From Paenibacillus sp. FSL R10-2782 (GTDB lineage Bacteria; Bacillota; Bacilli; Paenibacillales; Paenibacillaceae): a DNA stretch of 64,000 bases. Below are positions 1 to 8,609 of the stretch, in pieces. How positions within the stretch are numbered: the stretch's first letter is position 1; each line of letters begins with the position of its first letter. Position numbers and translations under genes: made by a program. The stretch covers positions 1,541,001 through 1,605,000 of the forward strand of contig NZ_CP151951.1 in assembly GCF_038592985.1 (NCBI RefSeq), read 5' to 3'. Under the pieces are notes generated by a model. The model saw only the letters and a program-made list of their open reading frames with translations, was not told where the DNA came from and made no database searches.

Positions 1-1
1 T

Positions 2-91
2 CCTTTTCGGACACTAAAAGAAGTAGTGGCACGGGGGAATGCCAAATGGGAGGCTGGCAGCTCGCATACCGCTTTCTATGATCCGCAGTAA
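2..91 (+). CDS. C-terminal end of an unidentified protein (partial)
   Basis: An open frame enters from the left edge and stops at TAA 89-91, giving about 29 residues that end in SSHTAFYDPQ. The composition looks like real coding sequence and the orientation matches the next gene. The piece is too short to assign a family. It could also be a chance frame. Confidence 0.35.
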   Translation, partial: PFRTLKEVVARGNAKWEAGSSHTAFYDPQ

Positions 92-173
92 GCAAATGAA
101 TAGGTAAATGAACAAGCGTTAGAAATTAAAATAACTCGCCATAGAATGCAAGGGTGGGAGCAGAAGGTGACTT

Positions 174-839
174 ATGGAGAATCGAACAGGGCAACAGGAG
201 GCAATAAGGGCAGATATTATTCAAAAGGCAGAGCCTTTTGTACAGCAGCAGTTGGAGCATGACCACAGCGGTCACGATTGGTGGCATATTGACCGGGTGA
301 GAAAGCTGTCTCTCGTAATTGCTGCCCAAGAGGGCGCAGATTCTTTTGTTTGTGAACTGGCAGCGCTACTGCATGATGTAGCGGATGAAAAATTAAACGA
401 CTCCAAACAAGCGGGACTGGACAAAGTGGAGAAGTGGCTGTATCTGCATGTAAGCGATCCGGGCGTGATTGAGCATGTAATGACCATTATCGCTACAATG
501 TCCTACAACGGTGGGCAAAATCCGCCTATGAATACGCTGGAAGGTCAGGTTGTGCAGGATGCAGATCGGTTGGATGCCCTTGGAGCGATTGGCATTGCGA
601 GGACTTTTATGTATGCAGGCTCCAAAGGCAGTATGATGCATCACCCGGAAAAGGATTTTTCACAGCATGCTTATCGTGCTACGGGGAAAAGTGCTATATA
701 CCATTTTTACGAAAAGCTGTTAAAGCTCAAGGATTTAATGAATACCGCTTATGCCAAAGAGCTTGCGGCGGTCCGGCATCAATGGATGGAGATGTACCTA
801 GAGCAGTTTTATAGGGAATGGAATGTGGATGATAAATAG
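174..839 (+). CDS. HD-domain metal-dependent phosphohydrolase, YpgQ-like
   Basis: 221 residues with the layout of the HD superfamily. There is a GHDWWHIDRV motif (His34, His38), the HD doublet His67-Asp68 in LLHDVADEK, and a later Asp129 in QDADRLDAL; together these would bind the catalytic metals. The pattern closely resembles Bacillus YpgQ, reported to hydrolyse dNTPs to dNMP and pyrophosphate. It is presumably cytoplasmic, since no signal peptide or membrane segment is visible. The ATG at 174 follows a GAAGGTGA ribosome site. The gene stands alone and is followed by a terminator hairpin. The family is fairly certain; the substrate is inferred. Confidence 0.85.
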   Translation: MENRTGQQEAIRADIIQKAEPFVQQQLEHDHSGHDWWHIDRVRKLSLVIAAQEGADSFVCELAALLHDVADEKLNDSKQAGLDKVEKWLYLHVSDPGVIEHVMTIIATMSYNGGQNPPMNTLEGQVVQDADRLDALGAIGIARTFMYAGSKGSMMHHPEKDFSQHAYRATGKSAIYHFYEKLLKLKDLMNTAYAKELAAVRHQWMEMYLEQFYREWNVDDK

Positions 840-853
840 GTTGTTTCAATAAG

Positions 854-900
854 GCTGTTTCCTCTAACCGAGTGTATCGGAGGGGAAGCAGCTTTTTTTA
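854..900 (+). terminator. Rho-independent terminator after the HD hydrolase
   Basis: GCTGTTTCCTCT and AGGGGAAGCAGC form a stem (some G-U pairs) followed by TTTTTTT. Confidence 0.75.
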
Positions 901-1006
901 TATAAATGTCATATTGATATTATTGAAAATGTATGCTATTTTATTGTTAATAACTAATTGATAATAACAAAATAATAAAAACTATAACGAAGGCGAGGCA
1001 TCTGCC

Positions 1007-2068
1007 ATGTTCGGATTTAATTTTGTGAAATTTCAGCCCAGTGAGTATGTGATGAAGGTGAGAAACGGGAAGGTAGTTCGGGAAGGGGTGGGATTATCTT
1101 TTTATTATTACGCTCCAACAACCTCGGTCGTCGTCGTGCCTGTTTCCTCTATTGATGTGCCGTTCATATTTGAGGAAATGACCCATGATTTTCAGGCGGT
1201 GACTGTGCAGGGGCAACTGACCTATCGGATTGTGGATTACCGGAGAACGACGCAGATTTTGAATTATACGTATGATTTGAAGACCAAACGCTACATTTCG
1301 GATGACCCGGGCAAGCTGGCCCAACGGGTGATTAACATTGCCAAGGTGCTGACCAAAAAGTATCTGGAGCGTGTTCCGCTCAAAGAAGCTGTTCAATCCA
1401 GTGAACGTTTGGCCCAAAGCATGGCGAAGGATATCGCTCAACACGCGGAAATCGAAAAGCTCGGCATTGAGGTTATGGGCCTGTCGATTTTGGCGATTTT
1501 GCCGAATAAAGAAACGATGAGAGCATTGGAGGCACAGGCGAGGGAGGAAATTCTTCGCAATGCGGATCACGCCCTGTATGAGCGTCGGAACGCTTCCATT
1601 GAGCAGGAGCGGCGTGTGAAGGAGAATGAGCTGAACACCGAAATTGCAGTGGAGACGAAAAAGAAGCAAATCCGCGAAACTCAGCTCGATGCTGAACGTT
1701 CAGTCAAGCAAAAGCAAAGCGAGATGAAGGAGGAGCAACTACGTTTTGACACAGCCTTGGAGGAGAAAAAACGGGTGCTGATTGAGCTGACGGTAACGAA
1801 TAAAAAGGCGGAAGCGGATGCCAAGGCCTATGAGCTGACGGCAGTCATGAAATCGTTGCAGGATGTCGAGCCGAACGTGCTTCAGGCTATGGCGAATATG
1901 GATATGAGCCCAGATAAGCTGATTGCCATTGCATTCCAGGAGCTTGCAGAAAATGCAGGGAAAATCGGTCAGTTAAACATTACACCGGATTTGTTGCAAG
2001 GTCTGATGTCGGGTACGGGAACAGGTGGATCGGAAGGAACGAGAGGATCTGGAGGAAGAGCACGATGA
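1007..2068 (+). CDS. SPFH/band-7 domain protein
   Basis: 353 residues. Roughly residues 10-190 form an SPFH (stomatin/prohibitin/flotillin-like) domain, for example the segment from FQPSEYVMKV through SIDVPFIFEEMTHDFQAVTVQGQLTYRI. It is followed by a long charged, coiled-coil-like stretch (about 180-290, rich in Glu/Lys/Arg) and a Gly/Ser-rich tail. There is no N-terminal transmembrane helix, unlike classic stomatins and flotillins, so membrane contact, if any, must be peripheral. SPFH proteins usually oligomerise as scaffolds. The stop overlaps the start of the next gene (ATGA at 2065-2068), so the two are translationally coupled. The ATG follows GAAGGCGAGG. Confidence 0.8.
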   Translation: MFGFNFVKFQPSEYVMKVRNGKVVREGVGLSFYYYAPTTSVVVVPVSSIDVPFIFEEMTHDFQAVTVQGQLTYRIVDYRRTTQILNYTYDLKTKRYISDDPGKLAQRVINIAKVLTKKYLERVPLKEAVQSSERLAQSMAKDIAQHAEIEKLGIEVMGLSILAILPNKETMRALEAQAREEILRNADHALYERRNASIEQERRVKENELNTEIAVETKKKQIRETQLDAERSVKQKQSEMKEEQLRFDTALEEKKRVLIELTVTNKKAEADAKAYELTAVMKSLQDVEPNVLQAMANMDMSPDKLIAIAFQELAENAGKIGQLNITPDLLQGLMSGTGTGGSEGTRGSGGRAR

Positions 2069-3126
2069 GTACGATGAGCAACCGGATGACGGAGCACAAG
2101 ATCATTTTGGTGAAGCGTAAAACACGCTTGGAGGAACTGATTGTCCGATATAACACGGTGCAGCAGGCCCGGTTTTTTATAGAACGGCTAGGCGCGGATT
2201 TCAGTGATTATGTGCTGGAGGATGAAAATTACCGCAGAGCGGTGGCAACGGCAGCATCGGAGCTGACGACCTTGGGGCGGGTTCAGATTGTGGAGCGGGA
2301 GCATGTGCCTAATTTTATTTTTGGTGAGCAGGATACGGTGGTGGTACTGGGTCAGGATGGGCTGGTGGCCAACACGTTAAAGTACTTGACTGAGCAGCCG
2401 TTGATCGGTGTGAATCCAGATCCATTGCGCTGGGACGGAGTATTGCTGCCATTTACAGTATCGGATTTGCGCTGGGTTGTGCCAGATGTGTTCGTACACA
2501 AACGTCCGATCAAGGAGGTTACGCTGGCTAAGGCCCAGCTCAATGACGGTCAATCGTTGTACGCTGTGAACGATTTGTTCATCGGGCGCAAAACCCATGT
2601 TTCAGCGAGATATGAGCTGAGGCTGGAGGATCAGGTAGAGCAGCAATCCTCCAGCGGCATTATCGTTTCGACGGGGCTGGGCGCGATAGGCTGGTTGACC
2701 AGCGTGCTTGCCGGGGCGGCAGGGATTGTCGGCAGCGCTACGCAGCGTCCAATTTCGCTGACTCCAGATCATCTGGTGACGGGCGCCGTCTTCCATCAAG
2801 AAGCAGTGGAAGAAGGACGGCAACGAGGCCGGAGAAGCAATGGGGGCGACCATGGCAGTGACGATGACTATAGTTATGACAACCGCGCAACATGGAGTTC
2901 GCCATCGCTATATTTTACGGTGAGAGAACCATTTCCCAGTCGGACGACTGCTACGGATCTGGTATTTGGTCAGGTGGAAGCCGAAAAACCGCTGCGGATT
3001 GCTTCGCAGATGCCGGAATATGGAGTGATTTTCAGCGATGGAGTGGAAAGCGACTTTCTGGAGTTTAATGCCGGGATTGAAGCAACTATTAGTCCAGCAG
3101 AGAAAAAGGGGCATCTGGTTGTGTAG
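2065..3126 (+). CDS. NAD-kinase-like protein with altered catalytic motifs
   Basis: 353 residues. The C-terminal two thirds follow the NAD/diacylglycerol-kinase fold order. TVVVLGQDGLVANTLKYL sits where the GGDGT motif belongs, then IGVNPDPLRWDG, then YAVNDLFIGRKTHVSARYEL in place of the NE motif, then SSGIIVSTGLGAIGWLTS in place of the TPTGST loop, and a late FSDGVESDF. GGDG is changed to GQDG and NE to ND, so kinase activity is doubtful. About 25 polar residues near 255-280 look like an insertion. The gene is translationally coupled to the SPFH gene, which suggests the two proteins act together. It could be a nucleotide or NAD(P) sensor; that is inference. Confidence 0.65.
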   Translation: MSTMSNRMTEHKIILVKRKTRLEELIVRYNTVQQARFFIERLGADFSDYVLEDENYRRAVATAASELTTLGRVQIVEREHVPNFIFGEQDTVVVLGQDGLVANTLKYLTEQPLIGVNPDPLRWDGVLLPFTVSDLRWVVPDVFVHKRPIKEVTLAKAQLNDGQSLYAVNDLFIGRKTHVSARYELRLEDQVEQQSSSGIIVSTGLGAIGWLTSVLAGAAGIVGSATQRPISLTPDHLVTGAVFHQEAVEEGRQRGRRSNGGDHGSDDDYSYDNRATWSSPSLYFTVREPFPSRTTATDLVFGQVEAEKPLRIASQMPEYGVIFSDGVESDFLEFNAGIEATISPAEKKGHLVV

Positions 3127-3202
3127 AGGTTTGCACAGGATGGCAATGGGGAATGTTGAGTAAGGTACATCAATCAGATGAAGTCAAAAAGGAGGAATCA
3201 AC

Positions 3203-3382
3203 ATGAGCGACCATACTCAAGACGAAGCGAAAATCCGCAATAAGAAGAACGAGGACGGAGATTCCTTGATGGAGAAAAACAAGCTGGAAAACGGCGTGGA
3301 TATCGAACCAGAGGCTGACGAATGGATTGCGAAGCCTTCACCCGTGTCCTACGATGATACGAAAACCTCTTCGAAGCAATAA
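3203..3382 (+). CDS. small acidic hypothetical protein (59 aa)
   Basis: The frame MSDHTQDEAK...TKTSSKQ is preceded by a strong AAAAAGGAGG site 8 bases upstream of the ATG. It is hydrophilic and Asp/Glu/Lys-rich with no hydrophobic segment, so probably a soluble and perhaps disordered protein. It lies 76 bp after the NAD-kinase-like gene and before a hairpin. No family is recognised. Confidence 0.6.
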   Translation: MSDHTQDEAKIRNKKNEDGDSLMEKNKLENGVDIEPEADEWIAKPSPVSYDDTKTSSKQ

Positions 3383-3414
3383 GGCTCTTGCGTCCAAATA
3401 GAGCAAACATGCAA

Positions 3415-3450
3415 AGACAGATGATCCTTAATGGGGTCATCTGTCTCTTT
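3415..3450 (+). terminator. Hairpin terminator between convergent genes
   Basis: AGACAGATGATCC pairs with GGGTCATCTGTCT around a 6-base loop and is followed by CTTT. It sits between the 59-aa gene and the convergent LuxR-type gene and may serve both. Confidence 0.6.
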
Positions 3451-3483
3451 GGCATGTATTATTGTGGAATAGGAGGATTGAAA

Positions 3484-4596
3484 TTAGTTGAATCTGGAAT
3501 ATACCTTCCATACCAGCTCACGGCGGCTGCTTACACCTGTTTTCAAGAAAATCGCTTTCAGATGATCCTGCACTGTGTAGGCTGAAATATGAAGTGCGCT
3601 TGCCAGCTCTCGGGTCGAAAAGCCTTGAACAATGAGCCGGACAATCTGTCTTTCCCGCTCGGACCATGCAAACATCTCTGCCATGAGCGGCAGCATTTCA
3701 GATGCTTTAGCAGGCTCAAACCATACGGCAAGCTGTTTTTCATCTTTACTTTGCCCGCTTTGAAGAAGGGTGGCCCTGAGTGTTACCCACGGGGTTCCTG
3801 CGTCTGCGGCGGGTATACATAGTTTGGCTGGTGAAGCGGAAGCAGTGAAAGTTCCCGGAAGGGCTGTGGATAGTGCGCGAAAGCATACCGCCCGAACGGG
3901 CGCGGGAAGGCTATTTTCGTCGATGTCTTCCTGCTGCCGAAGCAACTTTAGCCACTGGTCTGCCGTTGGATTGAAGGAAATCGGCTCCAGCTTGCCAGAA
4001 AGCACCAGAACCCCTGGCTCCATATCATTTTCCATAATTATAGCGGAGTCTGGAGATAAGCCCACACTGGCCTGACGCAAATGGTAGGCTATAGACGGTG
4101 CTAAGGCTTCAAGAAGCTGCTGCTCTTCCTCACTAAATACCGGCTCTGTATGAAGGCGAAACAACGTGAGAAATCCCCAACAGCTTCCTTTGTACATTAA
4201 CGGAACACGTAACTCATCCCCGAATCCGGCAGGCTGCAAAACATCCCTGTAACGTGCGCTCCGATTCGGATGACCTCCCGTAGCTCCGTTTAGAGTCGCT
4301 ATGGATTGCCCCTCCCGCACCAACTGGTCGTATTTCATCACATCATTGCGCAGATATTCGTACTCTAACAGCTTGTAATGAATGCCATCCACGCCTGATT
4401 CGGTGAATGCCCCTGTGGAAAGCAGCGTATGCGGATCTATTGACGTACAACACGCCGCATCGAACGAAACCTGAGTACGTAAGCGGTCGATTAGCGTATG
4501 TTTGTAAGCTTGCGATGAATGGGCTTTTTCTCCCAGTCGAATGATTTGCTGTCGAGCATCTTTTAGCTGTGAAAATTGTGTATATTGTGCGCTCAT
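3484..4596 (-). CDS. LuxR-type transcriptional regulator with GAF-like sensor
   Basis: 370 residues. The C-terminal 60 residues hold a LuxR/NarL helix-turn-helix (SERERQIVRLIVQGFSTREL, then ASALHISAYTVQDHLKAIF). The N-terminal half (about 20-175) has the pattern of a GAF-like ligand or redox sensing domain, including LRVPLMYKGSCWGFLTLFR. There is no phosphoacceptor receiver domain, so it is not a classical response regulator. It is transcribed divergently from the methyltransferase/dehydrogenase pair across a 210-bp spacer and is the obvious candidate regulator of that pair. The effector is unknown. Confidence 0.75.
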   Translation of the reverse strand: MSAQYTQFSQLKDARQQIIRLGEKAHSSQAYKHTLIDRLRTQVSFDAACCTSIDPHTLLSTGAFTESGVDGIHYKLLEYEYLRNDVMKYDQLVREGQSIATLNGATGGHPNRSARYRDVLQPAGFGDELRVPLMYKGSCWGFLTLFRLHTEPVFSEEEQQLLEALAPSIAYHLRQASVGLSPDSAIIMENDMEPGVLVLSGKLEPISFNPTADQWLKLLRQQEDIDENSLPAPVRAVCFRALSTALPGTFTASASPAKLCIPAADAGTPWVTLRATLLQSGQSKDEKQLAVWFEPAKASEMLPLMAEMFAWSERERQIVRLIVQGFSTRELASALHISAYTVQDHLKAIFLKTGVSSRRELVWKVYSRFN

Positions 4597-4693
4597 ACAT
4601 TGCTCCCATCGTGAAAAGCTGGAGTTTCGCCTAAGTGTATCGAAGTAAATCCCACATCTATGGGATGGTGGATATACGTGTGGTTGTTATAAT

Positions 4694-4708
4694 TGAGAAT
4701 AATTCTTA
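4694..4708. promoter_or_regulatory. Fur-family-like 7-1-7 palindrome
   Basis: TGAGAATAATTCTTA matches the 7-1-7 consensus TGATAATNATTATCA at 12 of 15 positions. It lies directly after a TATAAT (4688-4693) in the divergent spacer between the LuxR-type gene and the methyltransferase. A Fur, Zur or PerR protein could bind it. Such AT-rich palindromes also occur by chance. Confidence 0.3.
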
Positions 4709-4806
4709 ATTAAATCAACAATATACGAATGCTAGGGGAAGATCAAGGCTAAATGCAAGGCCAGTCGCATCTTTTTCCAGCTGTTCGATTTTGGAGGGAA
4801 CTATAT

Positions 4807-5691
4807 ATGGAATATAGCAGCAGTAAGCCAAACGATCCTATGGGTGCTCATCACACAGGCAACAGCCGCCATACAAGCGCTGAACATACAAGTCCTAACC
4901 AGCCTATGAGTTGGAACGATCCGAATGTACGCAAGTACCCGGACACGATTGCTTTAAAAATACCGGGATATGCTCATCTGTATGAGATGACGGACCGCTT
5001 GATAACCGCACAGCTTGAGACTCAGGCCCGCACGCAGGACGCGGATCCGAACGTATTGATTATCGGGGCTGGCGGCGGTCAGGAGCTGATTACACTCGGA
5101 GGACAACATGCGGCATGGTCTTTTGCGGCAGTTGATCCATCTGAACGCATGCTGGATTTGGCACGTCAGCGTGTGGCGCAAGCGGGCATAAGGTCAAGAA
5201 TATCATTTGTCACAGGCACGTTGGAAGAGCTGCCCAGAGAACTACTCCAAGAACAGCCTAAGGAGCAGTCTGGACAACGGATCGAAGAATCACACGCGGA
5301 GCCGATTTATGATGCTGCCACCTGCTTGCTGGTGCTTCATTTTCTTCACAGCCTGGAGAGCAAACGGGCATTGCTGCAGCAGATATCTGCTCGTCTCAAA
5401 CCGGGCGCGCCTTTTTGCTTGGCCTCCATCAATGGAAATCCACAGGAGTCTGCCTTTTCCATTCAAATGCAGGCGTGGAAAAGTCATATGCTGGATCAGG
5501 GCATTCCCCTGAAGGATTGGGAGCGATTCGCTGCCTCCATTGGCCGTGAGTCAGACCCGGTGTCCAATACGGCAATACAGGAAATGCTGGTAGATGCAGG
5601 CTTTACCCATATCACCCGGTATTTTGGCGCTTTTTTAGTGAATGGGTGGTTTGCAGTTAAAGGGGGAGAAGTTACTCATGACAAAGGATAA
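4807..5691 (+). CDS. class I SAM-dependent methyltransferase
   Basis: 294 residues from the ATG at 4807, which follows TTGGAGGGA. An upstream in-frame ATG at 4753 lacks a comparable ribosome site. The Rossmann SAM-binding motif VLIIGAGGGQELITLG, the acidic VDPSERMLDLARQR strand and ATCLLVLHFLHSLESKRALL (motif post-II) are clear. The N-terminal 40 residues are polar and His/Asn/Ser-rich. The 3' end overlaps the next gene by 14 nt, so the two probably form one transcript. The substrate is unknown; small-molecule methylation is plausible. Confidence 0.8.
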   Translation: MEYSSSKPNDPMGAHHTGNSRHTSAEHTSPNQPMSWNDPNVRKYPDTIALKIPGYAHLYEMTDRLITAQLETQARTQDADPNVLIIGAGGGQELITLGGQHAAWSFAAVDPSERMLDLARQRVAQAGIRSRISFVTGTLEELPRELLQEQPKEQSGQRIEESHAEPIYDAATCLLVLHFLHSLESKRALLQQISARLKPGAPFCLASINGNPQESAFSIQMQAWKSHMLDQGIPLKDWERFAASIGRESDPVSNTAIQEMLVDAGFTHITRYFGAFLVNGWFAVKGGEVTHDKG

Positions 5692-6763
5692 CATTATCAT
5701 CATTGGCGGATATGGTCATGTCGGAAAAATTTTATGTACGGAACTAAGTAAAATGTTTCCCGGCAAGGTGTTTGCCGCAGGGCGTAGCATGGAACGTGCC
5801 GCTGAATTTAGCAAGCAATCGGGTGGTAAGGTACTGCCTTTACAGCTTAATATTCGTGAGCCGATAGCCCCGTCGATTTTAAAGCAGGCCAGGATCGTTA
5901 TCATGTGTCTGGATCAGGAAAACACAGACCTGGTACGTGCCTGCCTTCAGCATGGGGTGCATTATATGGATATTACCGCGAATGCAGCCTTCTTGAGTCA
6001 GGTGGAGCGGTGTCATCAGGAGGCGCGAGCTTATCAGGCTACTGCCCTGCTAAGTGTAGGATTGGCCCCGGGGCTGACAAATCTGTTGGCACTGCAAGCG
6101 ACGCAGCTTATGGATCGGACGGATGAGTTGAACATATCTCTGATGCTGGGCTTGGGAGACGAACACGGTCAGGCTGCCATTGAATGGACAGTGGATCAGA
6201 TTCATACCGATTTGGAGGTTATGGAACAGGGCCGCCCGGTGATTCGAAAAAGCTTTAGCGACGGGCGGGTGACAGATTTCGGCACAGGTGTAGGGCGTCA
6301 CCGCGCGTATCGTTTTCCTTTTTCCGATCAGCATACACTTCCACGTACGCTCGGAATTCCTACGGTCAGCACACGTCTTTGCTTCGATGCGCGGTTGACG
6401 ACCCGGCTTCTGGCAGGGCTTCGTACAACAGGGATATCGGGTTTACTCCGACAGCAATCCGTGCGTAACGCAGTGGTTCGCAGCTTTAGCAAGCTGCATC
6501 TGGGAGGGAATGCGGTGGCGGTCAAGGTAGACGCGCGAGGAACCCTCCATGGCAAGGAAACGAAAGCCGAATGCCAACTAAGGGGACATCATCAGTCCGA
6601 TTTAACCGCCAGGGCAGCCATCTTTGCAGCGCTGGCGCTATACCGCTCCGAGCTTGATCATGGTGTATTTCACATGGAGCAGTGTTTTTCGTGGAATCGT
6701 ATGCGGGAATGGCTGGGGCAGCAGGTAGCCGTGGATATTCAGGTGAACGGACAGCAGGTGTAG
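5678..6763 (+). CDS. saccharopine-dehydrogenase-like NAD(P)-binding oxidoreductase
   Basis: 361 residues from the ATG at 5678 (GGGGGAGAA upstream). An N-terminal Rossmann fold with IIIIGGYGHVGKILCTEL is followed by AGRSMERAAEF, typical of saccharopine dehydrogenase NADP-binding proteins. A middle segment, YMDITANAAFLSQVERCHQEA, and ALLSVGLAPGLTNLLA also fit that family. It overlaps the methyltransferase end by 14 nt. Family members act on diverse substrates, so lysine metabolism should not be assumed. Together with the methyltransferase and the divergent regulator it forms a small self-contained unit. Confidence 0.78.
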   Translation: MTKDNIIIIGGYGHVGKILCTELSKMFPGKVFAAGRSMERAAEFSKQSGGKVLPLQLNIREPIAPSILKQARIVIMCLDQENTDLVRACLQHGVHYMDITANAAFLSQVERCHQEARAYQATALLSVGLAPGLTNLLALQATQLMDRTDELNISLMLGLGDEHGQAAIEWTVDQIHTDLEVMEQGRPVIRKSFSDGRVTDFGTGVGRHRAYRFPFSDQHTLPRTLGIPTVSTRLCFDARLTTRLLAGLRTTGISGLLRQQSVRNAVVRSFSKLHLGGNAVAVKVDARGTLHGKETKAECQLRGHHQSDLTARAAIFAALALYRSELDHGVFHMEQCFSWNRMREWLGQQVAVDIQVNGQQV

Positions 6764-6798
6764 AAGTCATATTTTTTGACCCAAGAGGGACTTATGTA

Positions 6799-6850
6799 AT
6801 CCAAGCTTATTCGGCAACTCATTGCGGATGGGTCTTGGATTTCTTTTCCT
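6799..6850 (+). terminator. weak terminator-like hairpin
   Basis: ATCCAAG and CTTGGAT, about 28 bases apart, are followed by TTCTTTTCC. The loop is long, so this is tentative. Confidence 0.35.
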
Positions 6851-6915
6851 GTTAGATTACACTAGAAAGAAGTACATATTTTTGGAAGGACCTGAGACAA
6901 CTCAGATAGATTCGA

Positions 6916-7074
6916 ATGGCATACCAAACGGATATCATCGTGTATGGGGAATGTTTACAGGAATATTTCAAGCTTGAGTTTGGGGAGAAATCTTATGAAG
7001 AGATTGATTTTGTTTCCGTAAAAGAGTCCGCTTTTGGAGTAGCTTGTGTGAATGATTGTCAGGAAGTTGAGTAA
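6916..7074 (+). CDS. small hypothetical ORF (52 aa)
   Basis: MAYQTDIIVY...NDCQEVE is an open frame of plausible composition, but the nearest GGAAGGA lies about 25 bases upstream of the ATG, too far for a normal ribosome site. It may be a remnant of a larger gene. No family is recognised. Confidence 0.3.
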   Translation: MAYQTDIIVYGECLQEYFKLEFGEKSYEEIDFVSVKESAFGVACVNDCQEVE

Positions 7075-7109
7075 CTATTCTTATTTCATTGAGGAGGACA
7101 TGTAGTAGC

Positions 7110-7667
7110 ATGAAAACATACGTATTTATTTACGAAGGTTTTGTACAGTTTGAAATCATGTTGGCAACATATTTTTTAAGAACACGTGGAGAAATTATCC
7201 CTTTTGCAATTAGCAAAGATCCTGTTACTTCATACGAGGGTTTTTCAGTTCTTCCGTTGTGCTCAATAGATCAAGTGGATATGGAGAGTGTGGATCTACT
7301 GGTTATTCCAGGTGGTGACATAAGCGGAGTTGCTGCGAATAAGCATCTGCACAAATTGCTCCAGCAGTTGCATCAGAATAAAAAAGGGATCGGTGCTATT
7401 TGTGGAGGTACATTATTGTTGGGTCAGGCGGGTGTGCTGAATGGGCGCTCATTTACGACTAACGTAGTTGAAGAGATGGAGAAGCTTGGCCCTCAGGGAA
7501 CATTCGTAAATACCAATGTTGTTACAGATGGACATATCGTTACAGCCAAAGCCAACGCCTATGTAGATTTTGGTATTGAATTGGGAAAGCTCATGGATAT
7601 TTACAAAAACGAGCAGGATCTGGAAGAGACTATTTCATTTTTTAAATATTTTGAACCGTTAAATTAG
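7110..7667 (+). CDS. DJ-1/PfpI family glutamine-amidotransferase-like protein
   Basis: 185 residues from the ATG at 7110, preceded by GAGGAGG. The nucleophile elbow GAICGGTLLLGQAG places the reactive Cys at 98. LLVIPGGD (about 63-70) and a late HIVTAKANAYVDFGIELG complete the DJ-1/PfpI pattern. Members act as deglycases, chaperones, isonitrile hydratases or stress proteins; which applies here cannot be told. It is first in a same-strand run with 24-bp gaps (small membrane protein, HAD, GNAT). Confidence 0.85.
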   Translation: MKTYVFIYEGFVQFEIMLATYFLRTRGEIIPFAISKDPVTSYEGFSVLPLCSIDQVDMESVDLLVIPGGDISGVAANKHLHKLLQQLHQNKKGIGAICGGTLLLGQAGVLNGRSFTTNVVEEMEKLGPQGTFVNTNVVTDGHIVTAKANAYVDFGIELGKLMDIYKNEQDLEETISFFKYFEPLN

Positions 7668-7691
7668 AACCAAGAAAGGGGGAGAAATGGC

Positions 7692-7871
7692 ATGAAGGTA
7701 GAACAGGATTTGGAAGACATCAAGGACAGACTGACCCAGATCGAGGCGAAGCTGGAACAAAGGTCGACTTCCGGAAGAATACTGAAAACGATGCTTATCA
7801 TTTTCTTGTCTGTTTTTTTCTTGCTTTTGGTGATCGGAGTTATTCAATTTGTTTCCAACTCATCGGTATGA
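7692..7871 (+). CDS. small single-pass membrane protein (59 aa)
   Basis: MKVEQDLEDI... has a charged, heptad-like N-terminal half (coiled coil) followed by one hydrophobic helix (TMLIIFLSVFFLLLVIGVI, about 33-51). The ATG follows AAAGGGGGAGAA. It is 24 bp after the DJ-1-like gene and 24 bp before the HAD gene. The function is unknown; it may be a small membrane partner or anchor. Confidence 0.65.
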   Translation: MKVEQDLEDIKDRLTQIEAKLEQRSTSGRILKTMLIIFLSVFFLLLVIGVIQFVSNSSV

Positions 7872-7895
7872 GGAACCGAAAGAAGGGAGTTCGTT

Positions 7896-8609
7896 ATGTC
7901 CATAGAAGCGATCATTTTTGATCTGGATAATACGCTGATTCATCGTAAACAGGCGTTTGCGGCATATACGGAGCGTTTTGTGGAACGCTTCATTGTGGTG
8001 GAAGATCCGGCGAGCAGGTCAGCAATAGTCGAGCACATACGCCTGGCGGATCAGGATGGATATCGGGACAAAAGGGAGCTGTATACGGAGCTGCATGCAG
8101 ACTTGAAACTGAAAAATCCGGATACGACGGTACAGGAAATGCTGGGCTTTTGGTATGGTGAATTTCATAAGTTTACGGTACTGATGGACGGGGCCAAGGA
8201 AGTGCTGTCTGAGCTACGGTCGCGGGGCTTGAAGCTTGGTATCATCACCAATGGTTCACTCCGCACGCAACAAGCAAAGATCAACCGCGTTATGCTGAAG
8301 GACTATTTTGATTCCATTATTGTTTCGGGAGGCGTCCGCGTGGAGAAGCCTAATCCTCGCATATTCGAGTTGTCGTTAAGTGAACTGGAGATTACAGACC
8401 CAGGCAACGTCTGGTATGTAGGCGATCATCCGACAAATGATATTCGTGGTGCCCAAAGTGCAGGCTTGCATACAATCTGGCTGGAGGGATTTATGTCGTG
8501 GCAGGAAACGGGCATTGTGCCGGATTACAGGATTGGCAGTTTGCGTGAAATCATCGGTTGGCTGGATCATGCCAGCTATTCCGGGAATATGGAGGAGGGA
8601 GCATCATGA
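7896..8609 (+). CDS. HAD-superfamily hydrolase
   Basis: 237 residues. Motif I is IIFDLDNTLIH (nucleophile Asp9, acid/base Asp11), motif II is LGIITNGS, motif III includes the Lys of EKPNPRIF, and motif IV is YVGDHPTNDIRGAQSAG. This is the phosphoglycolate-phosphatase-like subfamily I. It probably dephosphorylates a small metabolite; the substrate is unknown. The stop shares ATGA with the following acetyltransferase, so the two are coupled. Confidence 0.88.
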   Translation: MSIEAIIFDLDNTLIHRKQAFAAYTERFVERFIVVEDPASRSAIVEHIRLADQDGYRDKRELYTELHADLKLKNPDTTVQEMLGFWYGEFHKFTVLMDGAKEVLSELRSRGLKLGIITNGSLRTQQAKINRVMLKDYFDSIIVSGGVRVEKPNPRIFELSLSELEITDPGNVWYVGDHPTNDIRGAQSAGLHTIWLEGFMSWQETGIVPDYRIGSLREIIGWLDHASYSGNMEEGAS

